Under the pieces are notes generated by a model. The model saw only the letters and a list, made by a program, of their open reading frames with translations, was not told the DNA's origin and ran no database searches. From Globomyces pollinis-pini (taxonomy: Eukaryota; Chytridiomycota; Chytridiomycetes; Rhizophydiales; Globomycetaceae): a stretch of 20,068 nt of DNA. How positions within the stretch are numbered: position 1 is the stretch's first letter; each line of letters starts with the position of its first letter. The stretch is from contig MU621398.1 of the NCBI GenBank assembly GCA_025399215.1, positions 1 through 20,068 on the forward strand. Reading direction: 5' to 3'. The translations under genes were made by a program, and so were the position numbers. Shown one piece after another: positions 19,874-20,068 of this stretch.

Positions 19874-20068
19874 TTAGATATTCAATTTATTTAGTCTCAC
19901 ATAAGAATCTAATGGTCTATAAGACATTCTAAACCAAATGCTCCTTCCAAATGAGAATCTCAATTCATCAAACTGAATATGGTTTTTCGAAAGTAGGACT
20001 ACGATAGTTGCTAAATAAAATGGTGAATTTCTTTCCCTTTCAAGATGCAAAAACGATTCCTGAATGTT
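19874..20068 (-). CDS. C-terminal fragment of an unidentified gene cut by the right edge
   Basis: The minus strand is open for 64 codons from the window edge to TAA at 19874-19876, with no ATG needed inside because the gene would start outside the window. The fragment contains RNSPFYLATIVVLLSKNHIQ and FGRSIWFRMSYRPLDSYVRL. I do not recognise it. Ordinary composition and length make it a plausible terminal exon, lying in tandem 249 bp upstream of the VOA1-like start. Its last codons could also lie beyond an unrecognised splice site. Confidence 0.4.
   Translation of the reverse strand, partial: NIQESFLHLERERNSPFYLATIVVLLSKNHIQFDELRFSFGRSIWFRMSYRPLDSYVRLNKLNI

Noticed and set aside
1..20068. 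CRISPR arrays, bacterial operons, transposons, tRNA or rRNA genes
   Set aside because: No spaced direct repeats, transposase or reverse-transcriptase motifs, or convincing tRNA folds were seen; spliceosomal introns throughout mark a eukaryotic nuclear locus.

Overview
The window is a gene-dense, AT-rich stretch of a eukaryotic nuclear genome. It most likely comes from an early-diverging fungus that makes flagellated zoospores. The fungal signal is a fungal-type Spt7, a Rua1-type C-terminal zinc domain and a BIG1/VOA1-type V-ATPase factor. The zoospore signal is a CatSper delta/epsilon-type auxiliary subunit beside a CNBD2-like cyclic-nucleotide-binding protein. Order and phylum cannot be decided from this sequence alone.

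Layout: Spt7 of the SAGA complex (-, 116-3478, 20 introns); GH20 beta-N-acetylhexosaminidase (+, 3581-5329, no introns), divergent from Spt7; a type I membrane protein whose cytosolic part is an AKTIP/FTS-like UEV domain (+, 5658-7609); a Rua1-type zinc protein (+, 8118-9946); a PH-domain protein (-, 10037-11967); a CatSper delta/epsilon-type subunit (+, 12327-15612); a tandem-CNBD protein (-, 15651-17430); mitochondrial ribosomal protein uS9m (+, 17735-18720); a BIG1/VOA1/Ac45-like protein (-, 18832-19624); and the C-terminal part of an unidentified minus-strand gene cut by the right edge. Several neighbours are head-to-head or tail-to-tail with 38-360 bp between coding regions.

The most striking property is intron size. 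I reconstructed 49 introns by hand from frame restoration and family conservation. Their median is 28 nt, 41 are 32 nt or shorter, the smallest candidate is 23 nt and the two longest are 57 and 82 nt. Donors are mostly GTAA, GTAT, GTAC or GTTT, acceptors mostly TAG, and many carry a CTAAC/TTAAC-like branch motif a few bases before the acceptor. This explains why single-frame reading breaks most of the genes into fragments.

The best candidates for new biology are the membrane-tethered AKTIP-like UEV protein, joined to its ectodomain and membrane segment within one exon, and the CatSper-type/CNBD2-like pair ending 38 bp apart. The remaining genes are housekeeping (chromatin, mitochondrial translation, V-ATPase/secretory pathway, chitin or glycan turnover) and show no operon-like functional link.
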